Below are positions 25,410 to 34,496 of a DNA stretch of 64,000 nucleotides, piece by piece. The notes below the pieces were generated by a model. It was given only the letters and a program-made list of their open reading frames with translations. It had not been told where the DNA came from and did not search any database. The stretch's first letter is position 1; each line of letters starts with the position of its first letter. A program made the position numbers and the translations under genes. This DNA is from Peteryoungia aggregata LMG 23059 (GTDB taxonomy: Bacteria > Pseudomonadota > Alphaproteobacteria > Rhizobiales > Rhizobiaceae), in assembly GCF_030814435.1 (NCBI RefSeq), contig NZ_JAUSUW010000007.1, positions 124,001 to 188,000 on the forward strand, written 5' to 3'.

Positions 25410-26416
25410 CCACGCGGCTGACATCCGAGCTTGCCTCCCGCTTTGCGACCATCGCGCTCGGCCATGTCACCCGCGAATATCCCAATCATATCCTGCACGG
25501 GCTCGAAGGGCCTGAGGATGCGAAGACGCCATCCAAACTCCACCCGGTCTTTTACGGAAGCTATGACTGGCATTCCTGCGTGCATGGCTACTGGATGCTG
25601 GCGCGTCTCTTGCGCCTCCATCCCGAGATGCCGGAAGCGCAAGCGATCCGCGATCTCTTTTCAACGATGCTGGTGCCGGACAGGATCGCCGGCGAATGCG
25701 GCTATTTCGACCGACCAATGGCGCGCGGTTATGAGCGGCCCTATGGCTGGGGCTGGTTGCTGAAGCTTGCCGCCGAGTTGCACGGCCACGAGAATGCGCG
25801 ATGGGGCGCAGCGCTGTCGCCGCTGACGGAGCGGATTGTCCAGCGCTTCAGGGACTTCCTGCCGCTTGCCACCTATCCGGTGCGGGTGGGCACGCATTAC
25901 AACACCGCCTTTGCGCTCAGGCTCGCAGCCGACTATGCCGACACTGTCGGAGACACGGCCCTTTTCGAACTGCTGCGCGCCACGGCGCAGCGCTGGTACG
26001 GCTCTGACACCGCCTGCCCCGCCTGGGGCGAGCCCTCGGGCGACGACTTCCTCTCGCCAGCGCTGATCGAGGCGGAATGCATGCGCCGGCTCCTGCCCGC
26101 CACCGATTTCGGCCGCTGGTTCGATGCCTTCCTGCCTGATATCGCAGCCGGCCAGCCGCGCACGCTGTTTGCTCCCGCCTCCGTTTCGGACCGCTCGGAC
26201 GGCAAGATCGCACACCTCGATGGCCTGAGCCTCAGCCGTGCCTGGTGCTGGGCCTCTCTGGCTGGCACCCTGCCAGAGACGGACCCGCGCCGACCTGTGA
26301 TGCTCGAGGCCGCGCATGGGCATCTCGAAGCCGGGATCGCGCATGTGGCTGGCGACTATATGGGCGAACACTGGCTGGCGAGTTTTGCGATCCTGGCGCT
26401 TTCGGAGACGGAATGA
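25406..26416 (+). CDS. DUF2891 family protein
   Basis: A 336-residue soluble protein matching DUF2891 by its landmarks: LHPVFYGSYDWHSCVHGYW (in parts: FYGSYDWHSCVHGYW, about 48-63), ERPYGWGWLLKLAAEL, VGTHYNTAFALRLAADYA, and the C-terminal GEHWLASFAILAL. The repeated helix pairs and aromatic/His-rich loops suggest an alpha/alpha toroid like those of glycoside-processing enzymes; no activity is established to my knowledge. It overlaps Rsm22-like gene by four bases and aconitase X gene by four bases, so its expression is tightly tied to both. Confidence 0.88.
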   Translation: MTTRLTSELASRFATIALGHVTREYPNHILHGLEGPEDAKTPSKLHPVFYGSYDWHSCVHGYWMLARLLRLHPEMPEAQAIRDLFSTMLVPDRIAGECGYFDRPMARGYERPYGWGWLLKLAAELHGHENARWGAALSPLTERIVQRFRDFLPLATYPVRVGTHYNTAFALRLAADYADTVGDTALFELLRATAQRWYGSDTACPAWGEPSGDDFLSPALIEAECMRRLLPATDFGRWFDAFLPDIAAGQPRTLFAPASVSDRSDGKIAHLDGLSLSRAWCWASLAGTLPETDPRRPVMLEAAHGHLEAGIAHVAGDYMGEHWLASFAILALSETE

Positions 26417-28119
26417 TGAGCAGCCTCCATGACACCGTCGACATATCGGGCCGCGTACTCGTCTCGGGCTCGGCCGAGGGCGAGGTGTTGTTCACCGACA
26501 CCGCGCTCAGCTTCTGGGGCGGCGCGGATGCCGTGACCGGCGAGATCATCGACCGGCATCACCCGTTGAGCGGCGAGCGGCTGACCGGCCGCGTGCTCGC
26601 CCTGCCGACCAGCCGTGGCTCCTGCACCGGCAGCGGCGTCATCCTCGAACTGATTCTCAACGGACAAGGTCCCGCCGCGATTGTGCTTGAGCATCCCGAG
26701 GCGATCATCACGCTCGGCGTCATCGCCGCGGAGGAGGTGTTCGGGCGGTCCATTCCGGTGATTGCGGTCGGCAAGCAAGCCTTTGCCGCATTGAAGACAG
26801 CCAAGCGGGTCCGGATCAGCGATGCCGTTGCAGGGGTTGGTTCGGACATCGCGCTCACGGATGCGGACAAGGCCATTCTCGCAGGCGAGCGGGGCGACGC
26901 GGCAGCCGTTGCCATGCGGATCGTGCTGCGGATGGCAGCGCTTGAAGGCGCGACGGAGCTGATCGACATCACCCGCGCCCATATCGACGGCTGCATCTAT
27001 ACCGGTCCTGGCGGCCTCGCCTTTGCCGAAAAGCTGCGCGATCTCGGCGGTCGCGTCGTGGTGCCGACGACGCTGAATGCGATTTCGGTCGATCACCGGC
27101 GCTGGCAGGCGCAGGGTGTTCCGGAAGCGCTCGGGCGTCCGGCAGCAGCCGTGGCCGATGCCTATGTGGCGATGGGAGCACAAGCCACCTTTACCTGCGC
27201 GCCCTATCTGCTCGATGACCGGCCCGCACGTGACGAGCAGATCGTCTGGGCGGAATCGAATGCCGTCGTCTATGCCAACAGCGTGCTTGGCGCACGGACG
27301 ATGAAGTATCCCGATTATCTGGACATCGCGATCGGGCTGACGGGCCGGGCACCCAAAGCGGGCTGTCACCTGCCGGAGCAGCGCGCGCCACAGGTGCGAG
27401 TCACCGTGCCGCCGCTTGAAGACGTGGATGACAGCCTCTGGCCGCTCATCGGCTATCTGATCGGGACCGTTTCGCCCGATGCCATTCCGCTGGTCGAAGG
27501 ACTGTCCGGGCACCGCCCGGATACGGATGCCCTGAAGGCCTTCGGCGCCGCTTTTGCCACCACCTCCGCCGCGCCGATGTTCCACATCGCCGATGTCACT
27601 CCGGAAGCACTCGACCCCAAGGGCTTTGCAGCCCCCGATCTGCCGACCATCTCACTCACCCATCAGGACCTGCTGCGGGCCTGGCAAGAACTGAACGGCG
27701 CGGAAGCCGGCCCGGTACAGCTTGTATCGCTCGGCAACCCGCATTTCTCGGCCACCGAACTCGCCGCCCTCGCGGCGCTCTGTCGAAACAAGACACGGCA
27801 TCCGCATGTGCCCCTCGTCGTCACCTGCGGGCGCGCCGAAATGGCCAAGGCGGAGGCCTCGGGTGATGTCGCAGTGCTCACCGCTTTCGGTGTCACCCTC
27901 GTCAACGACACCTGCTGGTGCATGGTGACAGAGCCTGTCATTCCCGTCGATGCCAAGGTCATCATGACCAATTCCGGCAAATATGCCCATTATGGCCCGG
28001 GGCTTACCGGGCGCACCATGCGTTTCGGCAGTCTCGCGGCCTGTGTCGAGGCTGCCGTGACGGGTGAAGATCGCGGCGGCATGCCGGGATGGCTCGGGGC
28101 GCCTGTGGGTAACCGCTGA
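26413..28119 (+). CDS. acnX: Aconitase X (fused small and large subunits), putative cis-3-hydroxy-L-proline dehydratase
   Basis: A 568-residue protein joining the AcnX swivel domain (DUF126, residues about 1-140, with PTSRGSCTGSGVI) to the large domain (DUF521, about 160-560). Probable cluster ligands are Cys in TFTCAPYLL and NDTCWCMVTEP. Bacterial fused AcnX, including the Agrobacterium enzyme, dehydrates cis-3-hydroxy-L-proline to pyrroline-2-carboxylate, and I infer the same here; archaeal relatives act in mevalonate synthesis. No hydroxyproline racemase, reductase or transporter lies nearby, which is unusual for that pathway. ATG 26413 overlaps the preceding stop; ATG 26416 is an alternative. 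Confidence 0.85.
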   Translation: MMSSLHDTVDISGRVLVSGSAEGEVLFTDTALSFWGGADAVTGEIIDRHHPLSGERLTGRVLALPTSRGSCTGSGVILELILNGQGPAAIVLEHPEAIITLGVIAAEEVFGRSIPVIAVGKQAFAALKTAKRVRISDAVAGVGSDIALTDADKAILAGERGDAAAVAMRIVLRMAALEGATELIDITRAHIDGCIYTGPGGLAFAEKLRDLGGRVVVPTTLNAISVDHRRWQAQGVPEALGRPAAAVADAYVAMGAQATFTCAPYLLDDRPARDEQIVWAESNAVVYANSVLGARTMKYPDYLDIAIGLTGRAPKAGCHLPEQRAPQVRVTVPPLEDVDDSLWPLIGYLIGTVSPDAIPLVEGLSGHRPDTDALKAFGAAFATTSAAPMFHIADVTPEALDPKGFAAPDLPTISLTHQDLLRAWQELNGAEAGPVQLVSLGNPHFSATELAALAALCRNKTRHPHVPLVVTCGRAEMAKAEASGDVAVLTAFGVTLVNDTCWCMVTEPVIPVDAKVIMTNSGKYAHYGPGLTGRTMRFGSLAACVEAAVTGEDRGGMPGWLGAPVGNR

Positions 28120-28208
28120 CGTCATCGAAACTTCACCTGATCGCAATCGGTGCGACATGAAGCCTCACTAGCACTCTGGCGTTTCCTCCCTTCCAACAAG
28201 GTGACGCC

Positions 28209-29069
28209 ATGACCAAAGCCCTTCTGACGTCTGCTGCTCTCTTCATCCTCTTCGTTTCCCAGGCTTCGGCCGAGGAGAAGGCCTTCCCGGCCAAGCTGGT
28301 GAACCAGGCCATCCTGCCGGCCAACACCATCATCGCCGCCCCTGCCGATGCGCCTGCCTATCTCAAGACCTCCGGCAAGTTCTCGACCGCAGACCGCAAG
28401 CGTGCGGACGCGCTCGGCAGCGTGCCCGGCAAGGACGGCGTGCGCCTGACGGGCCTTGCCATGTCGAAGGACGGCACGAAGCTCTATGGCATGCTCGAAG
28501 GCCCGCTCTATCTCGAAGACGGCTCGGTCGAAAAGGCGGATGGCCTCACCGCACTGCGCATCATCGAGCTAGACGCCGCCTCCAAGGCCTGGACCGGCAA
28601 GACCTGGCTCTATCCGCTGTCGGAAGGCGGCGAGGCGATCGGCGACTTCAACATGATCGACGCGACCACCGCTCTCGTGATCGAGCGCGACAACGGTGCG
28701 GGTGTTGTTGAAAAGGCCTGCGCCGATCCGAAGGCGCCGGCTGCCGATTGCTTTGCCGTTCCGGCCAAGCACAAGCGGATCTACAAGATCGAGATGACGG
28801 ACGAGATGGCCGGCAAGGCGGTGCGCAAGATCGGCTATATCGACCTGATGAAGATCGAAGACCCGGACAACAAGAAGCGCCAGGGCGGCGGCGAAGGTTT
28901 TTATGACATGCCGTTCGTCACCATCGAGAATGTCGACGTGGTCGATCCGACCCACATCATCGTCGGCAATGACAACAACCTGCCCTTCTCAGCCGGTCGT
29001 GCCCTCGACAAGGCTGACGACAGCGAGTTCGTTCTGCTGGAAGTCGGTGAGTTCCTCGCGGCGAAATAA
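28209..29069 (+). CDS. Phytase-like esterase family protein, apparently internally deleted
   Basis: A 286-residue exported protein (signal peptide 1-22, cut after ASA). From memory, Rhizobiaceae proteins of the esterase-like-activity-of-phytase family are about 430-460 residues and form a beta-propeller. Here the N-terminal segment (LVNQAILPANTIIAAPADAPAY up to GSVPGKDGVRLTG, about residues 30-80, in parts) joins directly to the C-terminal half (GLAMSKDGTKLYGMLEGPL onward, through IGDFNMIDATTALVIERDNGAG and TIENVDVVDPTHIIVGNDNNLP). Roughly 170-190 central residues seem missing without loss of frame. The reading frame, signal peptide and C-terminus are intact, so it may still be made, but a complete propeller is unlikely. 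Confidence 0.75.
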   Translation: MTKALLTSAALFILFVSQASAEEKAFPAKLVNQAILPANTIIAAPADAPAYLKTSGKFSTADRKRADALGSVPGKDGVRLTGLAMSKDGTKLYGMLEGPLYLEDGSVEKADGLTALRIIELDAASKAWTGKTWLYPLSEGGEAIGDFNMIDATTALVIERDNGAGVVEKACADPKAPAADCFAVPAKHKRIYKIEMTDEMAGKAVRKIGYIDLMKIEDPDNKKRQGGGEGFYDMPFVTIENVDVVDPTHIIVGNDNNLPFSAGRALDKADDSEFVLLEVGEFLAAK

Positions 29070-29146
29070 GCTCGACACCTGAAACGAAAAGAGCGGGCCT
29101 CAGCCCCGGCCCCAAGTCGAATACGGAATACCGTCTGTCGCCAACA

Positions 29147-29177
29147 TCCTTCGCAAAACTCCGACTTTTGCGAAGGA
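29147..29177. repeat. Perfect 12-bp inverted repeat between convergent genes
   Basis: TCCTTCGCAAAA/TTTTGCGAAGGA with a seven-base loop CTCCGAC. It lies in the 163-base gap between the phytase-like and TetR genes. The A/T tracts sit at the loop side, with no T run outside, so it is not a classical terminator; a bidirectional terminator, RNA stem or repeat element are all possible. A shorter GGGC/GCCC stem lies at about 29096-29107. Confidence 0.6.
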
Positions 29178-29232
29178 CCATTGCCACAGACAGTCCCCTG
29201 AACAATCGGCGGCACCAATTCCGTCGTTGAAC

Positions 29233-29838
29233 TCAGGATTTCCCGGGCAACGCGCCTCCCTGCGATGAACGTTCCCCGATGCCTTCGACCACTATGCGGA
29301 TGATATGCCTGATTTCGTCTTGGCTGAACTGCCCTCTGCTAAGCGCCGAAAGCATCGCCTGACCGTAGATCCCAAGCAGAACGAGCGCCATGAAATTGGG
29401 GTCATCATCCCTGCGAATGACACCCTGGTGTTGGCCAAGCACCAGAATGTCCCTGACAAGCCGCTGGAATGAGGACCGGTCGGGCGGCGGCTCAAGCGAT
29501 GGCCTTTCGGCCGGAGCAAGGACCAGCCTTGCGAGCGAGGGATTTGCCAGACACCAGTGCCCGCTGTCGAGAAAGACGCATTCGAGCAAGGAAAACACAT
29601 CTTCACCGGCCCCTATTCGTACGCGATAGGGCGCGTCGTTTGCTTCCACGCGGGCGATGAGCTGCAAGGCGATTTCGTCTTTCGTGGCGAACAGATTGTA
29701 GACCGTCTTGCGGGTCAGACCCGCCCGAATCGCGATTTCCTCAACGGATGTGGCAGCAAACCCCTTCTCCCGAAACGCCGCATCGGCAGCATCAAGGATG
29801 AGGATTCGAGACCGTTCGGTGCGCTTCGGGATTGCCAT
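29233..29838 (-). CDS. TetR/AcrR-family regulator
   Basis: A 201-residue repressor. The helix-turn-helix region is textbook (ILDAADAAFREKGFAATSVEEIA, in parts FREKGFAATSVEEIA, then AGLTRKTVYNLFATKDEI, residues about 17-52). The C-terminal ligand domain is not specifically recognisable. The start at 29838 (MAIPKR) is chosen on homology; the frame continues upstream across the divergent DUF4336 gene, but that extension is not protein-like. A perfect palindrome, ATTTACA-N4-TGTAAAT, lies 19 bases upstream in the 54-base gap to the divergent gene, so it likely controls both itself and that gene. Confidence 0.9.
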   Translation of the reverse strand: MAIPKRTERSRILILDAADAAFREKGFAATSVEEIAIRAGLTRKTVYNLFATKDEIALQLIARVEANDAPYRVRIGAGEDVFSLLECVFLDSGHWCLANPSLARLVLAPAERPSLEPPPDRSSFQRLVRDILVLGQHQGVIRRDDDPNFMALVLLGIYGQAMLSALSRGQFSQDEIRHIIRIVVEGIGERSSQGGALPGKS

Positions 29839-29856
29839 ATCTACACAATGGTATAA

Positions 29857-29874
29857 ATTTACACTCCTGTAAAT
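29857..29874. promoter_or_regulatory. Candidate TetR operator ATTTACA-N4-TGTAAAT
   Basis: Perfect 7-bp arms with a CTCC spacer, in the middle of the 54-base region between divergent TetR and DUF4336 genes. Palindromes of this size and location are the usual operators of TetR regulators. Confidence 0.6.
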
Positions 29875-29892
29875 ATTGGTGGGGCAATCGTC

Positions 29893-30591
29893 ATGCTTCA
29901 GGAGTTTGGCCCTGAAATCTGGATCGCGGACGGGCCAACGGTCACGGCGGCGGCAGGTTTTCATTATCCCACGCGCATGGCCGTGATCAGATTGACCAGC
30001 GGCGATCTGGTGCTCTGGTCGCCGACGGCGCTTACGGAGGACCTTTGCGCCGAGATCGAGACCTTGGGGGCGGTGCGCTATCTCATCCCTCCCAACTCCC
30101 TCCACCACACATTCCTTGGCGACTGGCAGCGGGCATATCCTGACGCCACGGTCTTTGCGCCGCCCGGTTTGCGGGAGAAACGCGGGGATCTTAGGTTCGA
30201 CGCAGATTTCAGTGATGGGCCGATCGCAGCATGGGCCGGGGAGATCGACCATGCGATCATGTGGGGCAATCGGATCACGACGGAAGTCGTGTTGTTTCAT
30301 CGCCAGAGCGGAACCGCAATTTTCACCGATCTCATTCAGCAATTCCCGCGCGGATGGTTTAGCAGCTGGCGGGCGCTTGTTGCGCGACTGGACCTGATGA
30401 CATCTGCCGAACCTGAGGTGCCCCGAAAATTTCGGCTCGCCTTCACCGATCGGCGCGCCGCGCGTGAACCTCTTCGGCGTATTCTGGCATGGCCTACGGA
30501 AAAGGTGATCATGGCCCATGGCCCACCGATTATCGATGAAGGGCAAGCATGCCTGCGCCGGGCATTTCGCTGGTTCGCTGACGAGAGGTAA
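29893..30591 (+). CDS. DUF4336 family protein
   Basis: A 232-residue protein that resembles the DUF4336 family, which has a metallo-beta-lactamase-like layout without the full metal motif: LVLWSPTAL near residue 40, VRYLIPPNSLHHTFLGDW (in parts: LIPPNSLHHTFLGDW) near 61-78, WGNRITTEVVLFHRQSGTAIFTDLI (in parts: TEVVLFHRQSGTAIFTD) and IMAHGPPI near 210. Only one or two of the usual metal-binding His are visible, so catalysis is doubtful. ATG at 29893 lies 54 bases from the divergent TetR start and 19 from the candidate operator, so expression is probably repressor-controlled. Confidence 0.8.
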   Translation: MLQEFGPEIWIADGPTVTAAAGFHYPTRMAVIRLTSGDLVLWSPTALTEDLCAEIETLGAVRYLIPPNSLHHTFLGDWQRAYPDATVFAPPGLREKRGDLRFDADFSDGPIAAWAGEIDHAIMWGNRITTEVVLFHRQSGTAIFTDLIQQFPRGWFSSWRALVARLDLMTSAEPEVPRKFRLAFTDRRAAREPLRRILAWPTEKVIMAHGPPIIDEGQACLRRAFRWFADER

Positions 30592-30709
30592 ACCGCCCCA
30601 GGCACCCGTGCCACAAGAAGCTTCCGCATCGGGATCTAGAGGAACCGCACATCTCCGTTAGAGGCTGGGAGGCGCCCGCTCTCATTTCGTTTGGCAAAAG
30701 GTGTTCGCC

Positions 30710-32230
30710 CTATTCGAACACGAATGCCAGGCGCTTGCCCGTCAACTTCGATAGCTGCATCAGGCGGCCATCCAATCGTTCGCCCGAAAAGTCTTCGTAG
30801 GCCTTCGGCACGACGAATTCGAGATCGAGTTCGGGATTGTCGGAGCGACGGAATGTCAAGTTGTGGACCACGCCCGGCATCGAGGCCGAGAAGAGATAGA
30901 CCACGCGCAGCATGCCGCCGACGAGCTTGGCACGGTCGAGCAGGCGCTCGGTGGCGATGGCCGCAAGCGGTCCGGTCTGGCCATCGTCATGCAGGCCTTC
31001 GAAGCGGTAATAGTTGGTGAGCGCGATAAAGGCGCGGCCCGGATGGGTGATGCCGACAAAGGAGGAGTGGGCAATCACGTTCAGCGCCTGCAGCCCGCGA
31101 TAGTCGGGATGCGCACGCCAGCTGATATCGGCGAGCAGGCAGGCGGCCTGGCGATAGCGGCTTTCCTCTTCGGTTTCCTCGATATCGAAGAAGGGCATCA
31201 TCTGGCCGGTCCAGTCGGCAAGCTCGCGGGCATGTTCCGGCGAGCGGGCACGCAGGATCGCCAGTTCATCGGCAGCCTCGATCAACGGATCGAGCGCCTG
31301 TTCCTCTTCGAGAAGCAGCGAATAGAGATAGCCTTCGCGCACCCCTTGGGCCGAGAAGCAGACGCTTTTCGGCTGCATGATCTCGATCACTTCCCGCATG
31401 GCAACAGCGCCGAACGGGATCAGGTTGCGGCGGCTCTTGGAAATGGTCGACCAGGCGGGATCGCGGCTGTTGGCGCCCGAGATGATCTCCTCCAGGAAGA
31501 AGGCGATCTCGTCATAGGGCAGCTCATAGCCCTGCATCATGTGCAGCGGATACTTGCGGATCTCCATATGCAGCTTGGCGATGTTGCGCCAGGTTCCGCC
31601 AACGGCGTAGAAGGTGCGCCCCTGCCCCTTCTTGAGGAGTGCGGCGTCCGCGACCAGCTTCTTGGCAAGCGCGCGGGCCTTGGGCAACGAACCCTCGACG
31701 CTTTCCGACAATCTCAAGCCGCCGAGCGGTAGCGTAATGCCTTTGCCGAAGCTCTGTCCGGTGATGTCGATGAGTTCGAGCGAACCGCCGCCGAGGTCGC
31801 CGGCGATGCCATCGGCATCATGGAAACCACTGAGAACGCCGAGGGCGGAGTATTTCGCCTCTTCCTCGCCGGTCAGGACCTGCACTTCGTGGCCGAGGAT
31901 CTCCTCGGCGCGGGCGATGAAATCGGGACCATTGGAGGCTTCGCGGGCGGCAGCGGTCGCGAGCACATACATGCGCGTTGCCTTGGCCTGGTTCGACAGG
32001 GCGCGGAAGCGTCGGAGTGCGGCCAGAGCGCGTTCGACACCCTCTTCGTCCATCCGGCCGGTCGTGGCGACACCCCTGCCAAGGCCGCAAAGGACCTTCT
32101 CGTTGAAGAGAACCGTCGGCGCGCGGGAAAGCCCCTCATAGATCACGAGACGGATCGAGTTGGAGCCGATGTCGACAACGGAGACAGGGGCGATACCAGG
32201 AAGGCGCCCCTGCGCTTCAGATCTTGTCAT
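30710..32230 (-). CDS. ppx: Exopolyphosphatase (Ppx/GppA family)
   Basis: A 506-residue Ppx/GppA phosphatase of the actin-like ATPase fold, removing terminal phosphates from polyphosphate or pppGpp. The P-loop-like motifs are visible: SVVDIGSNSIRLVIYEG (phosphate 1, about residues 16-32), ATAAAREASNGPDF, and GDLGGGSLELIDI (phosphate 2). The catalytic Glu is expected in LTGEEEAKYSALG. The C-terminal HD-like domain (about 320-506) includes QAACLLADISWRAHPDYRG. It starts 12 bases after the ppk stop on the same strand, the usual ppk-ppx operon. Discrimination between Ppx and GppA cannot be made from sequence alone. Confidence 0.93.
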   Translation of the reverse strand: MTRSEAQGRLPGIAPVSVVDIGSNSIRLVIYEGLSRAPTVLFNEKVLCGLGRGVATTGRMDEEGVERALAALRRFRALSNQAKATRMYVLATAAAREASNGPDFIARAEEILGHEVQVLTGEEEAKYSALGVLSGFHDADGIAGDLGGGSLELIDITGQSFGKGITLPLGGLRLSESVEGSLPKARALAKKLVADAALLKKGQGRTFYAVGGTWRNIAKLHMEIRKYPLHMMQGYELPYDEIAFFLEEIISGANSRDPAWSTISKSRRNLIPFGAVAMREVIEIMQPKSVCFSAQGVREGYLYSLLLEEEQALDPLIEAADELAILRARSPEHARELADWTGQMMPFFDIEETEEESRYRQAACLLADISWRAHPDYRGLQALNVIAHSSFVGITHPGRAFIALTNYYRFEGLHDDGQTGPLAAIATERLLDRAKLVGGMLRVVYLFSASMPGVVHNLTFRRSDNPELDLEFVVPKAYEDFSGERLDGRLMQLSKLTGKRLAFVFE

Positions 32231-32242
32231 GAGGTACCAGTG

Positions 32243-34435
32243 TTATCTTTTCCTGCCGGAAATCAGGCCGGCGATCAGTTTCGGTGCGCTCGACTTCAGT
32301 GCTTCTCCGCGGCCCGACAGGCTCGGATTTGTCATGAAATACTGCTGCGCGTTGAAAGGTTCCTCACCCTGCCGCACTTCAATGCGGCGAGACGTGCCGT
32401 CGGCCAATATCTCGTAGCTCTGCTGGTTGTCAATCAGGTTGCCAAGCATGATCTGGGACAGCACCTGCTCATGCACCGTGGGGTTAATGAGAGGCACCAG
32501 GGTCTCGACGCGGCGGTCGAGATTGCGCGGCATCATGTCGGCCGAACCGATATAGACGAGCGCTTTTTCAGACGGCAGACGATGGCCGTTGCCGAAGCAG
32601 AAGATGCGGCTGTGCTCGAGGAAGCGTCCGACGATCGACTTGACGCGGATATTCTCGGAGAGGCCCGCCACGCGTGGGCGCAGGCAACAGATGCCGCGAA
32701 TGACGAGATCAATCTCGACGCCTGCCTGGCTTGCGGCATAGAGCGCATCGATGATCTCGGGGTCGACGAGCGAGTTCATCTTCATCCAGATCTGCGCCGG
32801 ACGACCGGCCTTGGCGTGCTCGATCTCCTCGTTGATATGCCTGAGAATGCGGGGGCGCAACGTATAGGGCGAGACCGCGAGCTTCATACCCTCTTCCGGT
32901 TCGCCATAACCGGTGATGAAGTTGAAGACATTCGCCATGTCGTGGGCGATCTTCTGGTTGCAGGTGAAGAAGGACAGGTCGGTGTAGATCTTGGCTGTGA
33001 CCGGGTGGTAGTTGCCGGTGCCGAGGTGGCAGTAGGTCCTGAGCTTGCCGTCCTCGCGGCGCACGACCATCGACATCTTGGCATGGGTCTTGAGCTCGAT
33101 GAAGCCGAAGACGACCTGCACGCCGGCACGCTCGAGGTCGCGGGCCCAGCGGATGTTCGCCTCTTCGTCGAAGCGTGCCTTGAGTTCAACGAGCGCGGTC
33201 ACCGATTTGCCGGCTTCCGCAGCATCGATCAGGGCGCGGACGATCGGGCTGTCATTGGAGGTGCGGTAGAGCGTCTGCTTGATCGCGAGCACATCCGGGT
33301 CGCGGGCGGCCTGCAGCAGAAACTGCACGACGACGTCAAAGCTCTCATAGGGATGGTGGACGATCATGTCCTTTTCGCGGATCGCGGCCAGGCAGTCGCC
33401 GGCATGTTCGCGTACGCGTTCGGGGAAGCGGGCATTGTACTGCTCGAAGCGCAGGTCGTCGCGCGGGGCCTTGGTGATCTCGGAGATCGTGTTGAGGGCG
33501 AGCAGGCCGGGAAGGACCGCGACGCGGTTGTCCGCGACACCGAGTTCGTGGACGACGAATTGGCGCAGCGCCACCGGCATCTCGCTATCGACCTCGATAC
33601 GGATGACGGACCCGCGGCGGCGGCGCTTCAGCGCCGTCTCGAAGAAGCGCACGAGATCTTCGGCCTCTTCCTCCACTTCGATATCGCTGTCTCGGATAAT
33701 GCGGAAAGTGCCGAAGCCCTTTACCTCATAACCAGGATAGAGCCGGTTGATGAACAGGCCGACCATATCCTCCAGCGTGATGTAGCGGATCGTGACACCC
33801 TCATCCGGCAGGCGGACGAAACGGTCGAGTGTCGGAGGCAGGCGCAGCAGCGCCGTCATCGGCTCGCCGGTGCGGCTCGAGCAGAGCTGCAGGCCCATGG
33901 AGAAGCCGAGATTGGGGATGAAGGGGAATGGGTGAGCCGGATCGATCGACAGCGGGGTGAGAACAGGGAAGATCGCTTCCTCGAACGTGGTTTCGAGCCA
34001 GGTCCGATCCACATCGGACAAGGCGGCCGGACGCACGATCAGGATCTCTTCCTGCGCGAGGTATTGCTGCAGGACCGCAAGCGAGGCCTGCTGCTCCATC
34101 TGCAGATTGTCGATTTCCTTGAGGATGTCGTCGAGCTGCTCGGCCGGCGTCTTGCCGTCAGGGCTCTTGATGACGATGCCCTGGCGCACCTGCCCCTCAA
34201 GGCCGGCAACGCGGACCATGAAGAATTCATCGAGATTGGCGGCGGAGATCGACAGGAAGCGGACACGCTCCAGGAGCGGATGGGCGGTGTTCAGCGTCTC
34301 CTCAAGGACGCGCCGGTTGAACTGCAGCCAGGAAAACTCCCGATTGATGAAGCGCAGCGGGCTGGTCAGTAGGTCCTCGGTCGAAGTCAGCTCCGCATCC
34401 GTTTCGCCGTCCGTGCCGTTTACCGCGCTGTCCAT
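32243..34435 (-). CDS. ppk1: Polyphosphate kinase 1
   Basis: A 730-residue cytosolic, membrane-associated enzyme making polyphosphate from ATP. Family blocks are intact: N-terminal [19 protein letters not shown] (in parts [15 protein letters not shown]), the phosphorylated His in [35 protein letters not shown], and the C-terminal phospholipase-D-like domains with [17 protein letters not shown] (in parts [11 protein letters not shown]) and [20 protein letters not shown] at 34435 fits the family N-terminus. It lies between hdaA and ppx in a leftward operon; pairing synthesis and breakdown lets the cell set polyphosphate levels. Confidence 0.96.
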   Translation of the reverse strand: MDSAVNGTDGETDAELTSTEDLLTSPLRFINREFSWLQFNRRVLEETLNTAHPLLERVRFLSISAANLDEFFMVRVAGLEGQVRQGIVIKSPDGKTPAEQLDDILKEIDNLQMEQQASLAVLQQYLAQEEILIVRPAALSDVDRTWLETTFEEAIFPVLTPLSIDPAHPFPFIPNLGFSMGLQLCSSRTGEPMTALLRLPPTLDRFVRLPDEGVTIRYITLEDMVGLFINRLYPGYEVKGFGTFRIIRDSDIEVEEEAEDLVRFFETALKRRRRGSVIRIEVDSEMPVALRQFVVHELGVADNRVAVLPGLLALNTISEITKAPRDDLRFEQYNARFPERVREHAGDCLAAIREKDMIVHHPYESFDVVVQFLLQAARDPDVLAIKQTLYRTSNDSPIVRALIDAAEAGKSVTALVELKARFDEEANIRWARDLERAGVQVVFGFIELKTHAKMSMVVRREDGKLRTYCHLGTGNYHPVTAKIYTDLSFFTCNQKIAHDMANVFNFITGYGEPEEGMKLAVSPYTLRPRILRHINEEIEHAKAGRPAQIWMKMNSLVDPEIIDALYAASQAGVEIDLVIRGICCLRPRVAGLSENIRVKSIVGRFLEHSRIFCFGNGHRLPSEKALVYIGSADMMPRNLDRRVETLVPLINPTVHEQVLSQIMLGNLIDNQQSYEILADGTSRRIEVRQGEEPFNAQQYFMTNPSLSGRGEALKSSAPKLIAGLISGRKR

Positions 34436-34496
34436 GATTCGCCCCTTGGTTATCGTTGGTGCCGATTATAACAGTTTGACGACAGATCTGTGACGA

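Noticed and set aside
29839-30546. N-terminal extension of the TetR frame across the DUF4336 gene
   Set aside because: The TetR helix-turn-helix begins just after 29838, and the extension overlaps a recognisable gene on the other strand.
31820-34372. An 850-codon open frame on the plus strand opposite ppk1 and ppx
   Set aside because: Antisense shadow typical of high-G+C genes; both minus-strand genes are full-length and conserved.
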